This document shows positions 27,330 to 36,427 of a stretch of 64,000 nucleotides of DNA, one piece after another. Position 1 is the first letter of the stretch, and every line of letters begins with the position of its first letter. The notes beneath the pieces were generated by a model. That model was not told the origin of the DNA and made no database searches. It was given only the letters and a program-made list of their open reading frames with translations. Both the position numbers and the translations under genes were made by a program. The stretch comes from Acidobacteriota bacterium (GTDB taxonomy: Bacteria; Acidobacteriota; Blastocatellia; Pyrinomonadales; Pyrinomonadaceae): assembly GCA_020200135.1 (NCBI GenBank), contig JAIVJI010000010.1, positions 1-64,000 of the forward strand, read 5' to 3'.

Positions 27330-29474
27330 TCAGTGGTTGGCGGGCGGCTGCGGCTTCGGCGGGTTGGCCAGCTCGCGGACGCGCCTGCGCCATTCGGCGG
27401 GCGTCGTGCCTTCGAGCTGCGGCCGCTCGTAGGCCGCGTGCACAAGCTCGCGCAGCGCCGGCAGGAACGGGAATTCGAGCGCGGCCTTCGGCTTCGCCAC
27501 TTCGGCGAGCGCGGCGAGCCGCGTGTCGCGCCACTCGGCCGTGGGCGCGACTCCCTGCTGGATGTAGGAGAGCGCCTCGAGCCCTATCTCGCCGGCCGAC
27601 CCGAGGTCGCGCGCGAGCGGCCGCGCCTCGGCGAGCGCGGGCGAGCGGTCTACCAGCGCTTCGAGCACCGGCCCGGCGTCGCGCCACGCGGTGAGCGTGT
27701 CGCGCAGCGTGCTGAAGTGCAGCGCGAAGCGCGGCGCGTCGGAGAGCAGGAGTCCCACCCGGCGCGTGAAGCCGCGCGCGGCGGCCGAGTCGGGGCGCGC
27801 CGCGTCGACCAGCCCCGTCAGCGGCGAGAGCATCGTCTGCGGCCGCTGCTGGTAGCGCCGGTACTCCTTCACCGGCTCGACGAACGAGGCGAGCGTCTCT
27901 AACGCCGGCGGGTACGCGCCGCCCGCCAGACGCCGCAGCATCATCGCCTGATTCCGCTCGTGCGTGAGCCCGAGCTCTTCGAGCCTGACGCTCGTGACCG
28001 CGAGGCGGCGGTACATGTCGTCCGCGTCCCTCACCTCGCGCGGCGACCAGAGGCGCTCGGCGATGGCGGCCGTGCGCGGCCAGATGCGCGAGTCCACCGT
28101 CTCGGGCGTGACCCACTCGGCCCACATCGTCGCCTCGCCGCCGAGGACGTGCCGCGCCTCGGCCTCGGTCAGCCCGTGCCCCTCGGGGAGCGGGTCGTTG
28201 AGGTAGTGGTCGGTGGTGGGGAAGATGAGGTCGATGTAGTAGCCGTTCGAGAGCACGCCGTCGTAGCCGCGCCGCGCGGCCTCGGCCAGCGCCTTCTGCC
28301 CGCGCCACGAGTGGATAACCACGTCTTTGGGGAGGTCGGGCTGGAAAATCTCGTCCCAGCCCATCATGCGCTTGCCGTTCTTCTGGAGGATTTTGAGCAT
28401 CCGCTGGTTGAAGTAGGTCTGGAGCGCGTGGTTGTCCTTAATCCCCTTCGCCTTCATGAACTCCTGAATCTTCGGGTTGGCGTCCCACTGCTTGCCGGTG
28501 TTCTCGTCGCCGCCGATGTGCATGTAGGCGTCCGGGAAGAGCGCGGCCATCTCGGTGAAGAAGACTTCGAGGAACTTGTAGACCTCCTCGCGCGTCGGGT
28601 CGAGCGTCGGCTCGAAGATGCCGGGCTTGCGCTCGATGGTGTAGGGCCCCGGCGCGCTCCCAAGCTCGGGGTGGCCGACGAGCCAGGCGGTCGCGTGGCC
28701 GGGGAGGTCGAACTCCGGCACGACGCGGATGCCGCGCTGGCGCGCGTACTCGATGACCTCGCGCGCCTGCTCCTGCGTGTAGAAGTTCCCGTCGGAGCCC
28801 ATCTGGTGGAGCCTCGGGAACTTCTTGCTCTCGATGCGGAAGCCCTGGTCTTCGGTCAGGTGCCAGTGGAAGACGTTGAGCTTGACGGCGGCCATCGCGT
28901 CGAGGTTGCGCTTGACGACCTCCATCGGGAGGAAGTGGCGCGCGATGTCCATCATCAGCCCGCGCCAGCGGAAGCGCGGCCGGTCATTAATCGAGACCGC
29001 CGGGAGGTAAAAGCCCTCCCGGTCGCCTTCGAGCAACTGTAGAAAAGTCTCCAGGCCCCGCAGCGCGCCCACCACCGTCGGCGCGCGCAGCGCGGCCTGC
29101 CGCTCGCCCACTTCGAGCGTGTACGACTCGTCCTCATCCACGGCCGGCACGGCCTTGCCCGGCGCGCCCGCCTCGACCAGGAGCGTCGCCCGCGCCGGGT
29201 CGGCCGCGAGCCCGCGCGCCACCTCCAGCACGGTGCGGCCTTCGAGCCGGCGCACAGCGCGGTCAACGCCAGCGCGCAGGCGCTCGTCCACCGCGCCCGT
29301 CGCGGCGACCGTGAACGTCTTATCGACGCGGAGGCGGCCGGGGTTGAAACGAACCGACGCGGGCACCGGCATCAGGTTGTGACGGGCTGCGGCCGGCGCG
29401 GGAGCCTGCGCGGCCGCGTGCGGGAAGCAGGGCAGGAGCAGGAGCAGGGCGGAGATGAGCTTATGCGCTTTCAT
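27330..29474 (-). CDS. Glycoside hydrolase family 20 beta-N-acetylhexosaminidase
   Basis: 714 residues from the ATG at 29474, which begins a clear signal peptide (KLISALLLLLPCFPHAAAQ). An N-terminal GH20b domain (RHNLMPVPASVRFN) is followed by the catalytic barrel with the substrate-assisted pair Asp323-Glu324 in MHIGGDENTG, plus MMDIARHFLP, FHWHLTEDQG and MGWDEI. The C-terminal helical region is long. It releases terminal GlcNAc or GalNAc. It is transcribed with the GH3 gene (about 75 bp between) and divergently from the phosphohexomutase-like gene. An upstream frame extension to 29783 lacks support. Confidence 0.95.
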   Translation of the reverse strand: MKAHKLISALLLLLPCFPHAAAQAPAPAAARHNLMPVPASVRFNPGRLRVDKTFTVAATGAVDERLRAGVDRAVRRLEGRTVLEVARGLAADPARATLLVEAGAPGKAVPAVDEDESYTLEVGERQAALRAPTVVGALRGLETFLQLLEGDREGFYLPAVSINDRPRFRWRGLMMDIARHFLPMEVVKRNLDAMAAVKLNVFHWHLTEDQGFRIESKKFPRLHQMGSDGNFYTQEQAREVIEYARQRGIRVVPEFDLPGHATAWLVGHPELGSAPGPYTIERKPGIFEPTLDPTREEVYKFLEVFFTEMAALFPDAYMHIGGDENTGKQWDANPKIQEFMKAKGIKDNHALQTYFNQRMLKILQKNGKRMMGWDEIFQPDLPKDVVIHSWRGQKALAEAARRGYDGVLSNGYYIDLIFPTTDHYLNDPLPEGHGLTEAEARHVLGGEATMWAEWVTPETVDSRIWPRTAAIAERLWSPREVRDADDMYRRLAVTSVRLEELGLTHERNQAMMLRRLAGGAYPPALETLASFVEPVKEYRRYQQRPQTMLSPLTGLVDAARPDSAAARGFTRRVGLLLSDAPRFALHFSTLRDTLTAWRDAGPVLEALVDRSPALAEARPLARDLGSAGEIGLEALSYIQQGVAPTAEWRDTRLAALAEVAKPKAALEFPFLPALRELVHAAYERPQLEGTTPAEWRRRVRELANPPKPQPPANH

Positions 29475-29616
29475 GTGTTCCTCAACGCGTGCGCGGACCC
29501 CGAAAGGAGTCGCGCGCCTCGCTCGCTCGGATGTTTTCTGAACGACTGGAAAAGCTGTAAGCGAACTTCGGTGGACAACGATTAAAACAGACACCCCGCC
29601 GCCGTCAACCGAAATG

Positions 29617-29633
29617 TTTGGCCGGCCGCCAAA
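29617..29633. promoter_or_regulatory. Palindrome in the GH20/phosphohexomutase divergent region
   Basis: TTTGGC-N5-GCCAAA lies in the 211-base divergent spacer, about 50 bases before the plus-strand ATG. This is operator-like symmetry; no regulator is assigned. Confidence 0.3.
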
Positions 29634-29685
29634 ACTTTTTCGATGACCCGCGTCTTTAAACTCTGCTATCCTGCGTGCCCGCGCC

Positions 29686-31032
29686 ATGAATTCTCTCAAG
29701 ATAGGCATCAGCGGAGTCCGCGGGGTCGTCGGCGAGACCTTCACGCCGGAGCTCGCCGTCGGCTTCGCGCAGGCCTTCGCCACCTACCTCGATTCGGGGC
29801 GCGTGCTGGTCTGCCGCGACACGCGCCCGTCGGGGCCGATGGTGCGCGCGGCGGTGCTCGCGGGGCTGCTCGCCGCCGGGTGCGAGGTCATAGACCTCGG
29901 CATCTGTCCGACGCCGAGCCTGCAACTCTCCGTCCGGCGGCTCGGCGCGGCGGGCGGCATCTCCATCACCGCCGGGCACAACCCCGAGCCGTGGAACGCG
30001 CTCAAGTTCGTGCGCGCCGACGGCCTCTACTTCAACTCGACGCAGGCCGACGAGCTGCTCGACCTCTTCCACCAGGCCGAGTACGCGAAGGCCGACTGGC
30101 GCGGCATCAGGAGCAAAATCGAGGAGGCCGACGCCATCGCGCCGCACCTCGAAGCCTTGGCCTCCGCCTTCGACGTGGAGGCGGTGCGCGCGCGCCGCCT
30201 GAAGGTCGCGGTCGACTGCTGCAACAGCTCGTGCTCTCTGCTGTCGCCGCGCTGGCTCGAACTGCTGGGGTGCGAGGTGCTGGCCGTCAACGACGACCCC
30301 ACCGCGCCATTCCCGCACGCGCCCGAGCCGCGCCGGCAGGCGATGGCGCAGCTGCGCGCGCTCGTCCTCGCCGGGCGCGCCGACATCGGCTTCGCGCACG
30401 ACGCCGACGGCGAGCGCCTCGGGATTGTGACCGAGGAGGGCGAGATTCTTTCCGAGGAGGCGACGCTCCCGCTCGCCGCCGAGATAGAGTTGAGGCGGAA
30501 GACGGGGGCGGTCGTCACCAACGTCTCGACGAGCGCGTCGGTCGAGCGCGTCGCCGCGCGTTACGGAGCGGCGGTCATCCGCACGCCCGTCGGGCAGGCT
30601 TTCATCTCCGAGGCGATGGCCGAGACGCGCGCCGTCTTGGGCGGCGAAGGCTCGGGCGGCGTCGTCCTCCCGCGCGTCCAGCTCTCGCACGACAGCGCGG
30701 CGGCGGTGGGGCTCTTCCTCGAACACATGGCCGCGACGGGCGAGCGCGTCTCGGAGCTGGCGGCGCGGCTCCCGCGCCTCGCGATGCTCAAGCACGACCT
30801 GGCCGTCGAGCCCAACCGCATCCACTCGCTGCTGCAACGCCTCTACGAAGAGCTCGAGCGCGAGGGCGCGGAGTACGACCAGACCGACGGCGTCAAGGTG
30901 GCGTGGCCCGACGGCTGGGTACACGTGCGCGTCTCGAACACCGAGTCGCTCATCCGCGTCATCGCCGAGGCCGACACGGCCCAGCGCGCGCAGGAGCTGC
31001 TCGACTGGGCGCGCGACCGCCTCGGAAGGTGA
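29686..31032 (+). CDS. Phosphohexomutase-family protein lacking the catalytic serine
   Basis: 448 residues with the alpha-D-phosphohexomutase layout: [17 protein letters not shown], active-site loop, metal loop, GGEGSGG and C-terminal RVSNTES. The active-site loop is T-A-G-H-N-P (Gly97) instead of T-A-S-H-N-P, so the serine that carries the phosphate is missing. The metal loop is DADGER (239-244) rather than DGDGDR. The nearby paralogue at 32030 retains Ser. Catalysis by the usual mechanism is therefore unlikely; a regulatory, binding or heteromeric role is possible (inference). It begins a plus-strand run with the GH16-like gene and the paralogue. Confidence 0.82.
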   Translation: MNSLKIGISGVRGVVGETFTPELAVGFAQAFATYLDSGRVLVCRDTRPSGPMVRAAVLAGLLAAGCEVIDLGICPTPSLQLSVRRLGAAGGISITAGHNPEPWNALKFVRADGLYFNSTQADELLDLFHQAEYAKADWRGIRSKIEEADAIAPHLEALASAFDVEAVRARRLKVAVDCCNSSCSLLSPRWLELLGCEVLAVNDDPTAPFPHAPEPRRQAMAQLRALVLAGRADIGFAHDADGERLGIVTEEGEILSEEATLPLAAEIELRRKTGAVVTNVSTSASVERVAARYGAAVIRTPVGQAFISEAMAETRAVLGGEGSGGVVLPRVQLSHDSAAAVGLFLEHMAATGERVSELAARLPRLAMLKHDLAVEPNRIHSLLQRLYEELEREGAEYDQTDGVKVAWPDGWVHVRVSNTESLIRVIAEADTAQRAQELLDWARDRLGR

Positions 31033-31092
31033 AGGGACGCGCGCCGTGCTCATCCTTCAAAGTTTTCGTCCTGAGGCGGGGGGTAAAGAACA

Positions 31093-32019
31093 GTGAAAAC
31101 TTACGCGACACGTTTCGCCCTCGCGCTGTGCGCCGTCGTGGGCTTCGGCGCTGATTCCGCCGGCCAGACGCGCCCCGCGCCCGGCTACATGTTCGACGAC
31201 TTCAGCTACGCGCACCGGCGCGAGCTCGCGCGCAACGGCTGGATAGTCCGCGCCGCGCCGGGCTGGCCCGGCATCCCCGGCGCGACGTGGTGGCCCGAGG
31301 GCGTGACCTTCATCCCCGTCGAAGGCGCGCCCGGCACGCGCGCTCTCCGCATGACCTCGCGGACGGACGGCACGGCCGCCGGCACGCGGCAGACGCAGGT
31401 CTGCCACCAGCGCAAATATCTCGAAGGCACCTACGCCGCGCGCGTCCGCTTCACCGACGCCCCCGTAGAGGGGCCGGGCGGCGACCAGCTCGTCGAGAGC
31501 TTCTACACCATCAGCCCCTTGAAGGCGCCGTGGGACATGGACTACAGCGAGCTCGACTTCGAGTACCTGCCCAACGGCGGCTGGGGCATCGCCGAGCCGA
31601 CGCTCTACGCCACCACCTGAGAGACCTTCTACCCGGAGCCGAACTGGAAGAAGGACAACGTCTTCGACACGTGGCTGGGGCCGCGCGCCGGCTGGCACAC
31701 GCTCGTCACGCAGGTCTCGAAGGGTAAGGTCAGGTACTTCGTCGACGGCAAACAGCTCGCCGACCACGGCGAACGCTTCTACCCCGAGTCGCTGATGTCC
31801 ATCAACTTCAACCTCTGGTTCATCGTCGGCGGCGCCATCAAGTCGGGCGAGCCGCGGAGCTATCAGGAGGACGTGGACTGGGTCTTCTTCGAGTCGGGCT
31901 CGGTGCTCGCGCCCGCCGAGGTCGAGTCGCGCGTCGCCTCCTTGCGGCGCCGCGCGGTCAAATTCCGCGACACCGTCCCCGCGCCCAAGCCGGCGCTCGA
32001 CTCGCCGTGCAACTTCTGA
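31093..32019 (+). pseudogene. Secreted GH16-like protein with an in-frame TGA
   Basis: The frame runs from GTG 31093 to the stop at 32017, with a TGA at 31618 (YATT-stop-ETFYPEPNW). A signal peptide (ending AGQT) is followed by a concanavalin-like fold: FDDFSYAHRRELARNGW, WWPEGVTFIP and the GH16-type signature SELDFEYLPNGGW (Glu-x-Asp-x-Glu), then WHTLVTQVSKGKVRYFVDGK and SINFNLWFI. The TGA sits where a Trp codon (TGG) would fit. All sequence after it stays in frame and looks under selection, so this is a recent nonsense change or a base error. It lies between the two phosphohexomutase-like genes. Confidence 0.82.
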
Positions 32020-32029
32020 CCGGAGCGCC

Positions 32030-33391
32030 ATGAGGGCCATACCGACACTCAAGATAAGCATCTCGGGCGTGCGCGGCGTGGTGGGCGAGAGCCTGACGCC
32101 ACAGCTTCTGGTGCGCTTCGCGCAGGCGTTCGGCACCTACGTCGGCCCCGGCACCATCGTGCTGGGACGCGACACGCGCACGTCGGGCGAGATGGTGCGG
32201 CAGGCGGTGCTGGCCGGGCTGCTCTCGACGGGCTGCCGCGTCGTAGACCTCGACGTGTGCCCCGTCCCGACCTTGCAGCTGCTCGTGCGCGAGCGCCGCG
32301 CGCGCGGCGGCATCTGCATCACCGCGAGCCACAACCCGGCCGAGTGGAACGCGCTCAAGTTCATCAACTCGTCGGGGCTCTTCCTCGCGGCCGCGCAGGC
32401 GCGCCAGCTCCTGGACATCTACCACCAGGGCGAGTACGCAAAGGTGCCGGGCGCGGAGATGCGCGAGGTGACGCGCGAGGCCGGCGCGATAGACCTGCAC
32501 GTCCGGAAGATACTCGAGGCGCTCGGGCCTCTGCCCGAAGGCGCGCGCCGGCTGCGCGTCGCCGTCGACTCGTGCAACGGCGCGGGCTCGGTCGTCGCGC
32601 CGCGCCTGCTGGCGGCCCTGGGCGCCGACGTGATTCCCATCAACACCACGCCCGACGGCACCTTCCCGCGCGGCGCGGAGCCCACGCCCGAGAACCTCTC
32701 GGAGCTGTGCCGCGTCGTGCGCGAGTCGGGCGCGGACATAGGGCTAGCGCAGGACATGGACGCCGACCGCCTGGCCGTCGTGGACGAGCGCGGGCGCGCC
32801 GTGGGCGAGGAGTACACGCTCGTGCTCGCGGCGCGCTACGTGCTCGCGCGCGAGCGCGGGGCGGTGGTGGCGAACCTCGCGACGACCGTCGCGCTCGACG
32901 CGGTGGCGCGCGAGTTCGGCTGCGCCGTCTATCGCTCGAAGATAGGCGAGGCCAACGTCACCGAGGAGATGCGGCGCCACGGCGCGGTCGTCGGCGGCGA
33001 GGGCAACGGCGGCGTCATCTACCCGCGCATCAACTTCGCGCGCGACAGCCTGGTCGGGATGGCGCTCGTCCTCCACCTGCTCGCCGCCGAGGGGCGCGCC
33101 GTCTCCGAAATCATCGACGGCCTGCCGCGCACACACATGGTCAAGGAGAAGCTGGCCTGCCGCTCCGACCGCATCGGCCGCGTGCTCAAGACCGTGCGCG
33201 AGGCTTACGCCGCGTGGCCGCGCGACGAGCGCGACGGCGTCAAGGTGACGACGCCCGAGGGGTGGTTCCTCGTCCGCGGCTCGAACACGGAGCCCATCAT
33301 CCGCCTCGTCGCCGAGGCGCCGACCGAGGCGCGGGCACACGCGCTCGTCGATGACCTGCGCCGCCGCGTCGAGGAGTGCGTGGGAGAGTGA
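32030..33391 (+). CDS. Phosphomannomutase/phosphoglucosamine mutase-family protein
   Basis: 453 residues. Complete active-site loop I-T-A-S-H-N-P (Ser100), metal loop DMDADR, GGEGNGG and the phosphate loop R-G-S-N-T-E-P. It interconverts hexose-6- and hexose-1-phosphates; the glycan setting (mannosidase, hexosaminidase) suggests mannose or glucosamine phosphates. It is paralogous to the gene at 29686 (shared SGVRGVVGE and HNP-x-x-WNALKF) and distinct from glmM at 939. It starts 10 bp after the GH16-like gene, so the three are likely one operon. Confidence 0.9.
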   Translation: MRAIPTLKISISGVRGVVGESLTPQLLVRFAQAFGTYVGPGTIVLGRDTRTSGEMVRQAVLAGLLSTGCRVVDLDVCPVPTLQLLVRERRARGGICITASHNPAEWNALKFINSSGLFLAAAQARQLLDIYHQGEYAKVPGAEMREVTREAGAIDLHVRKILEALGPLPEGARRLRVAVDSCNGAGSVVAPRLLAALGADVIPINTTPDGTFPRGAEPTPENLSELCRVVRESGADIGLAQDMDADRLAVVDERGRAVGEEYTLVLAARYVLARERGAVVANLATTVALDAVAREFGCAVYRSKIGEANVTEEMRRHGAVVGGEGNGGVIYPRINFARDSLVGMALVLHLLAAEGRAVSEIIDGLPRTHMVKEKLACRSDRIGRVLKTVREAYAAWPRDERDGVKVTTPEGWFLVRGSNTEPIIRLVAEAPTEARAHALVDDLRRRVEECVGE

Positions 33392-33425
33392 GGGCGGAAG
33401 TAAAGTCGGAAGGAGGGCAGGAGCC

Positions 33426-34510
33426 ATGAGCGAGCTGGCCGCCGTGGAGGGCGGTGCGTCGGGGCGGATGGTGTCGCTCGACGTGTTTCGCGGGATGACC
33501 ATCGCGGGGATGATTCTGGTCAACAACCCGGGCGACTGGGGCGCCATCTACGGCCCGCTTCAGCACGCGGCCTGGCACGGGTGGACGCCGACCGACCTGG
33601 TCTTCCCGTTCTTCCTCTTCATCGTCGGCGTCTCCGTCACGCTCGCGCTCTCGCGCCGCGCCGAGACGACGGGGGGCAGGCGCGACCTCTACGTCAAGAT
33701 TCTCCGCCGCGCGGCTATCATCTTCGCGCTCGGGCTGCTCCTCGCCGGCTTCCCCTCGTTCGACCTCTCGACCATCCGCATCCCCGGCGTGCTCCAGCGC
33801 ATCGCGGTCTGCTACCCGTCGCGCTCCTGCTCGGCTACTGGGCCTTGATGACGCTGGTGCCGGTGCCGGGTTACGGGCCGGGCGACCTGGCAAGCAAGGA
33901 GTGGAACCTCGCGGCCTACGTCGACCGCGCGGTCTTCGGCAACCACGTCTGGAGGTTCGCCAAGGTCTACGACCCCGAGGGTCTGCTGAGCACGCTGCCC
34001 GCGGTCGCGACGACGCTCGCGGGCGTGCTGACGGGGCACCTGCTGCGCTCGCGCCGGCCGCCGTTAGAGAAGGTCTCCGCGATGTTCGTCGCGGGCGCGG
34101 CGTGCGTCGTCGCGGGGTGGGCGTGGAACTACTGGTTCCCCGTCAACAAGGCCCTGTGGACCAGCTCCTACGTGCTGCTGACGGCGGGGATGGCGCTCGA
34201 ACTGCTCGCGGTCTGCTACTGGCTGGTGGACGTGAAGGGCTATCGGCGCTGGGCGCTCCCCTTCGTCGTCTTCGGCACCAACGCGCTCGCGCTCTACTTC
34301 CTCGCGGAGCTGTGGGCGAACCTCATCTCCATCATCTCGCTGACGCGCGGCGGGGTCGCGGTGCCTTTGCAGACGCTCGTCTACGAAAACCTTTTCGCCT
34401 CGTGGGCCGCGCCGAAGAACGCCTCGCTCGCCTACGCCGTCACGACGGTGCTCTTCTGGCTCGGCGTGATGACGCTGCTCTACCGGCGGCGCATCTTCAT
34501 CAAGGTCTGA
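33426..34510 (+). pseudogene. DUF5009/heparan-alpha-glucosaminide N-acetyltransferase-like membrane protein, frameshifted
   Basis: From ATG 33426 (SD gaaggaggg) the frame gives [21 protein letters not shown] and [22 protein letters not shown], the hallmark of the NagX/HGSNAT family, through [10 protein letters not shown]. At about 33815 the frame is lost by a small indel. The remainder ([26 protein letters not shown]-type loops and further TM helices, to YRRRIFIKV) continues in the next frame to 34510. Family proteins are polytopic and transfer acetyl groups to terminal glucosamine or act in GlcNAc use, which fits the GH20 context. No sequence seems missing beyond 1-2 bases. Confidence 0.86.
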
Positions 34511-34529
34511 CGCCGCCCGCGCGGAGGCG

Positions 34530-34559
34530 TTCACGATTCGGCGCGCCCGCGGTTATACT
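34530..34559 (+). promoter_or_regulatory. Candidate promoter
   Basis: TATACT (34554-34559) with TTCACG 18 bases upstream (34530-34535) lies 50 bases before the GTG at 34609, in the short spacer after the DUF5009 gene. Confidence 0.4.
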
Positions 34560-34608
34560 CATCTCCCGCCCCGCGGCGGGTGAGACTTCGCAATCCGGGA
34601 GGTGTGCC

Positions 34609-35154
34609 GTGAAGCTTCATTTCGCCGTCCCTTCGGGGACACGCCTGGCGCGCCTTGCGGCGTCGGCCGCGCTCCTGCTGTCGGCGTCGGCCGCCGTCCG
34701 GGCGCGGCAGCACGCGCCCGCGCCCTCCGCGCGCCGCAACGCGGACATCGAGCGCATGCGCGAACAGCAGCAGCGCGAGGCACAGCTCCGCCGGAACCCG
34801 GAGGGTGTCGAGCAGCCGCCCGACGAGCGCGCCGTCAAGGCCGCCGTCAAGCAGCTCGGCGAAGACTTCCGGCGCATACAGGTCATCCGCAACGACGTGG
34901 CGCGTGTGCTCGTGGCGGGCGGCGCGCTCGATTACGCGCACGTCTCCGAGCAGGCCGTCGAGGTGAGGAAGCGCGCCCTGCGGATGCAGGGCTACCTGGG
35001 ACTGCGCGACCCCGGGGCGGAAGTCGTTGACGTGGAAGGGGACGCGCGCGCGGGCCGCGACCTGCGGGAGATCATCTCGCTGAGCGACGCCGTCCGCGAG
35101 GGCGCCGCGCGGCTCGGCCGCGACGGCTCGACGGCCAGACACGACGGCCCTTGA
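34609..35154 (+). CDS. Secreted small helical protein, paralogue of the gene at 51466
   Basis: 181 residues from a GTG with SD (gggaggtg). Signal peptide (LARLAASAALLLSASAAVRA) and mature helical region with the core Q-L-G-E-D-F-R-R-I-Q-V-I-R-N-D-V, then DYAHVSEQAVEVRKRALRM. The same core (DFKRIQLVRNDL, DYGQLAEQAEEINKRAHRL) occurs in the protein at 51466-52116, so these are members of one family, seen twice in this window. Function unknown; probably periplasmic. It precedes the first ROK gene on the same strand. Confidence 0.65.
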   Translation: MKLHFAVPSGTRLARLAASAALLLSASAAVRARQHAPAPSARRNADIERMREQQQREAQLRRNPEGVEQPPDERAVKAAVKQLGEDFRRIQVIRNDVARVLVAGGALDYAHVSEQAVEVRKRALRMQGYLGLRDPGAEVVDVEGDARAGRDLREIISLSDAVREGAARLGRDGSTARHDGP

Positions 35155-35227
35155 GACGGCCGGGCGCGACGGCTTCAGACTTCCTCCGAGCGGGCGGCCG
35201 AAACCCCCGACCGACACCACCCACAAG

Positions 35228-36427
35228 ATGACGCGTAGGATAGACCTCAAGAGGATACACACCGCGCACTTCGGCACGATGCGCGCCATCAACCGGCAGA
35301 TCGTGCTCAACTACGTGCGCGACCACGGCCCCATCTCGCGCGCCGAGATAGCGCGGCGCACCGCGCTCCAGCGCTCGACCATCTCCGAGATAGTCGACTC
35401 GCTGCTCGTCGAAGGTCTCGTCGAGGAGATCGGCGCGGGGCGCTCGACCGGCGGCCGCTGCCCGACGCTTTTGGGCCTGCGCGCGAGCGGGGCGGCGGCC
35501 ATCGGCGTCGACATCGGGCCGGCGCGCACGACCGTCGCCGCGTGCGACCTCGCGGGCTGCGTGCTCGAACGCGAGGAGTTCGAGACCGACCACGACTTCG
35601 GGCAGACCATCCGGCGCGCCGCGACGGCCGCCGTCCGGCTGCTGGGGCGCAACCCCGGCCAGATAGAGGGCATCGGCGTGAGCCTGCCGGGGCTCGTCGA
35701 CCCCGCGACGGGGCGGCTCATCTACGTCCCCTACTTCAACTGGCACGACCTCGACGTGGCGCGGGGGCTGGAGGCGGCCACGGGGCTCAAGGTCGCCGTG
35801 GACAACGACGCCAACGCGGCCGCGCTCGCCGAGCTGTGGTTCGGACGCGCCGAGGTGTCTGAGGCGCGCGACTTCATCATGGTCTTCATCGCGGAGGGCG
35901 TGGGGACGGGGCTCATCTTCGACCGGCAGATTTACCGCGGCGAGGGCGGCGCGGCCGGCGAGTTCGGCCACATGGTCATCGGCGAGCGCGCGCCCGTGCC
36001 CTGTTCGTGCGGCGGCTACGACTGCTGGGAGGCTTTCGCCTCGGGGCGCGCGGCGGTGGAGCGCTACGCGCGGCTGGTGCCGGACGCAGAGGGGGCGCGG
36101 CTGCTGAGCTTCGCGCAGCTCATCGACCGCGCGCTCGACGGCGAGGGGCCCGCGCGCGAGGCGCTGCGCGAGACGGCGCGCTACCTCGGCAAGGGCATCT
36201 CGAACCTGGTGGTCGGCTTCAGCCCCGAGATAGTCGTCGTCGGCGGCGCCATCACGCGCGCGTGGGAGCTGGTCTCGGACATCCTCGCCGAGGCCGTCAA
36301 GCGCAGCGTCCGCCGCGACCTGCCCGCCGCGCGCATCACCCCCTCGACCATCGGCGACGAGGCCAGCCTCATGGGCGCCCTCAGCCTCGTCCTCGCAGAC
36401 AAGTTCGCCCCCGTCGCCGCTATCTGA
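35228..36427 (+). CDS. ROK-family transcriptional regulator (NagC/XylR type) 1
   Basis: 399 residues. N-terminal winged HTH (NRQIVLNYVRDHGPISRAEI, about 22-75) precedes an ROK sugar-kinase-like domain with the DxGxT-like IGVDIGPART, the GIGVSLPGLVD loop, DNDANAAALAE and the zinc motif G-H-M-x8-C-S-C-G-G-Y-D-C-W-E. NagC-type repressors sense GlcNAc-6-phosphate or related sugars. No SD is visible and the start is supported by its match to the second ROK protein. Its 3' end overlaps the convergent GH2 gene by 8 bp. Confidence 0.92.
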   Translation: MTRRIDLKRIHTAHFGTMRAINRQIVLNYVRDHGPISRAEIARRTALQRSTISEIVDSLLVEGLVEEIGAGRSTGGRCPTLLGLRASGAAAIGVDIGPARTTVAACDLAGCVLEREEFETDHDFGQTIRRAATAAVRLLGRNPGQIEGIGVSLPGLVDPATGRLIYVPYFNWHDLDVARGLEAATGLKVAVDNDANAAALAELWFGRAEVSEARDFIMVFIAEGVGTGLIFDRQIYRGEGGAAGEFGHMVIGERAPVPCSCGGYDCWEAFASGRAAVERYARLVPDAEGARLLSFAQLIDRALDGEGPAREALRETARYLGKGISNLVVGFSPEIVVVGGAITRAWELVSDILAEAVKRSVRRDLPAARITPSTIGDEASLMGALSLVLADKFAPVAAI

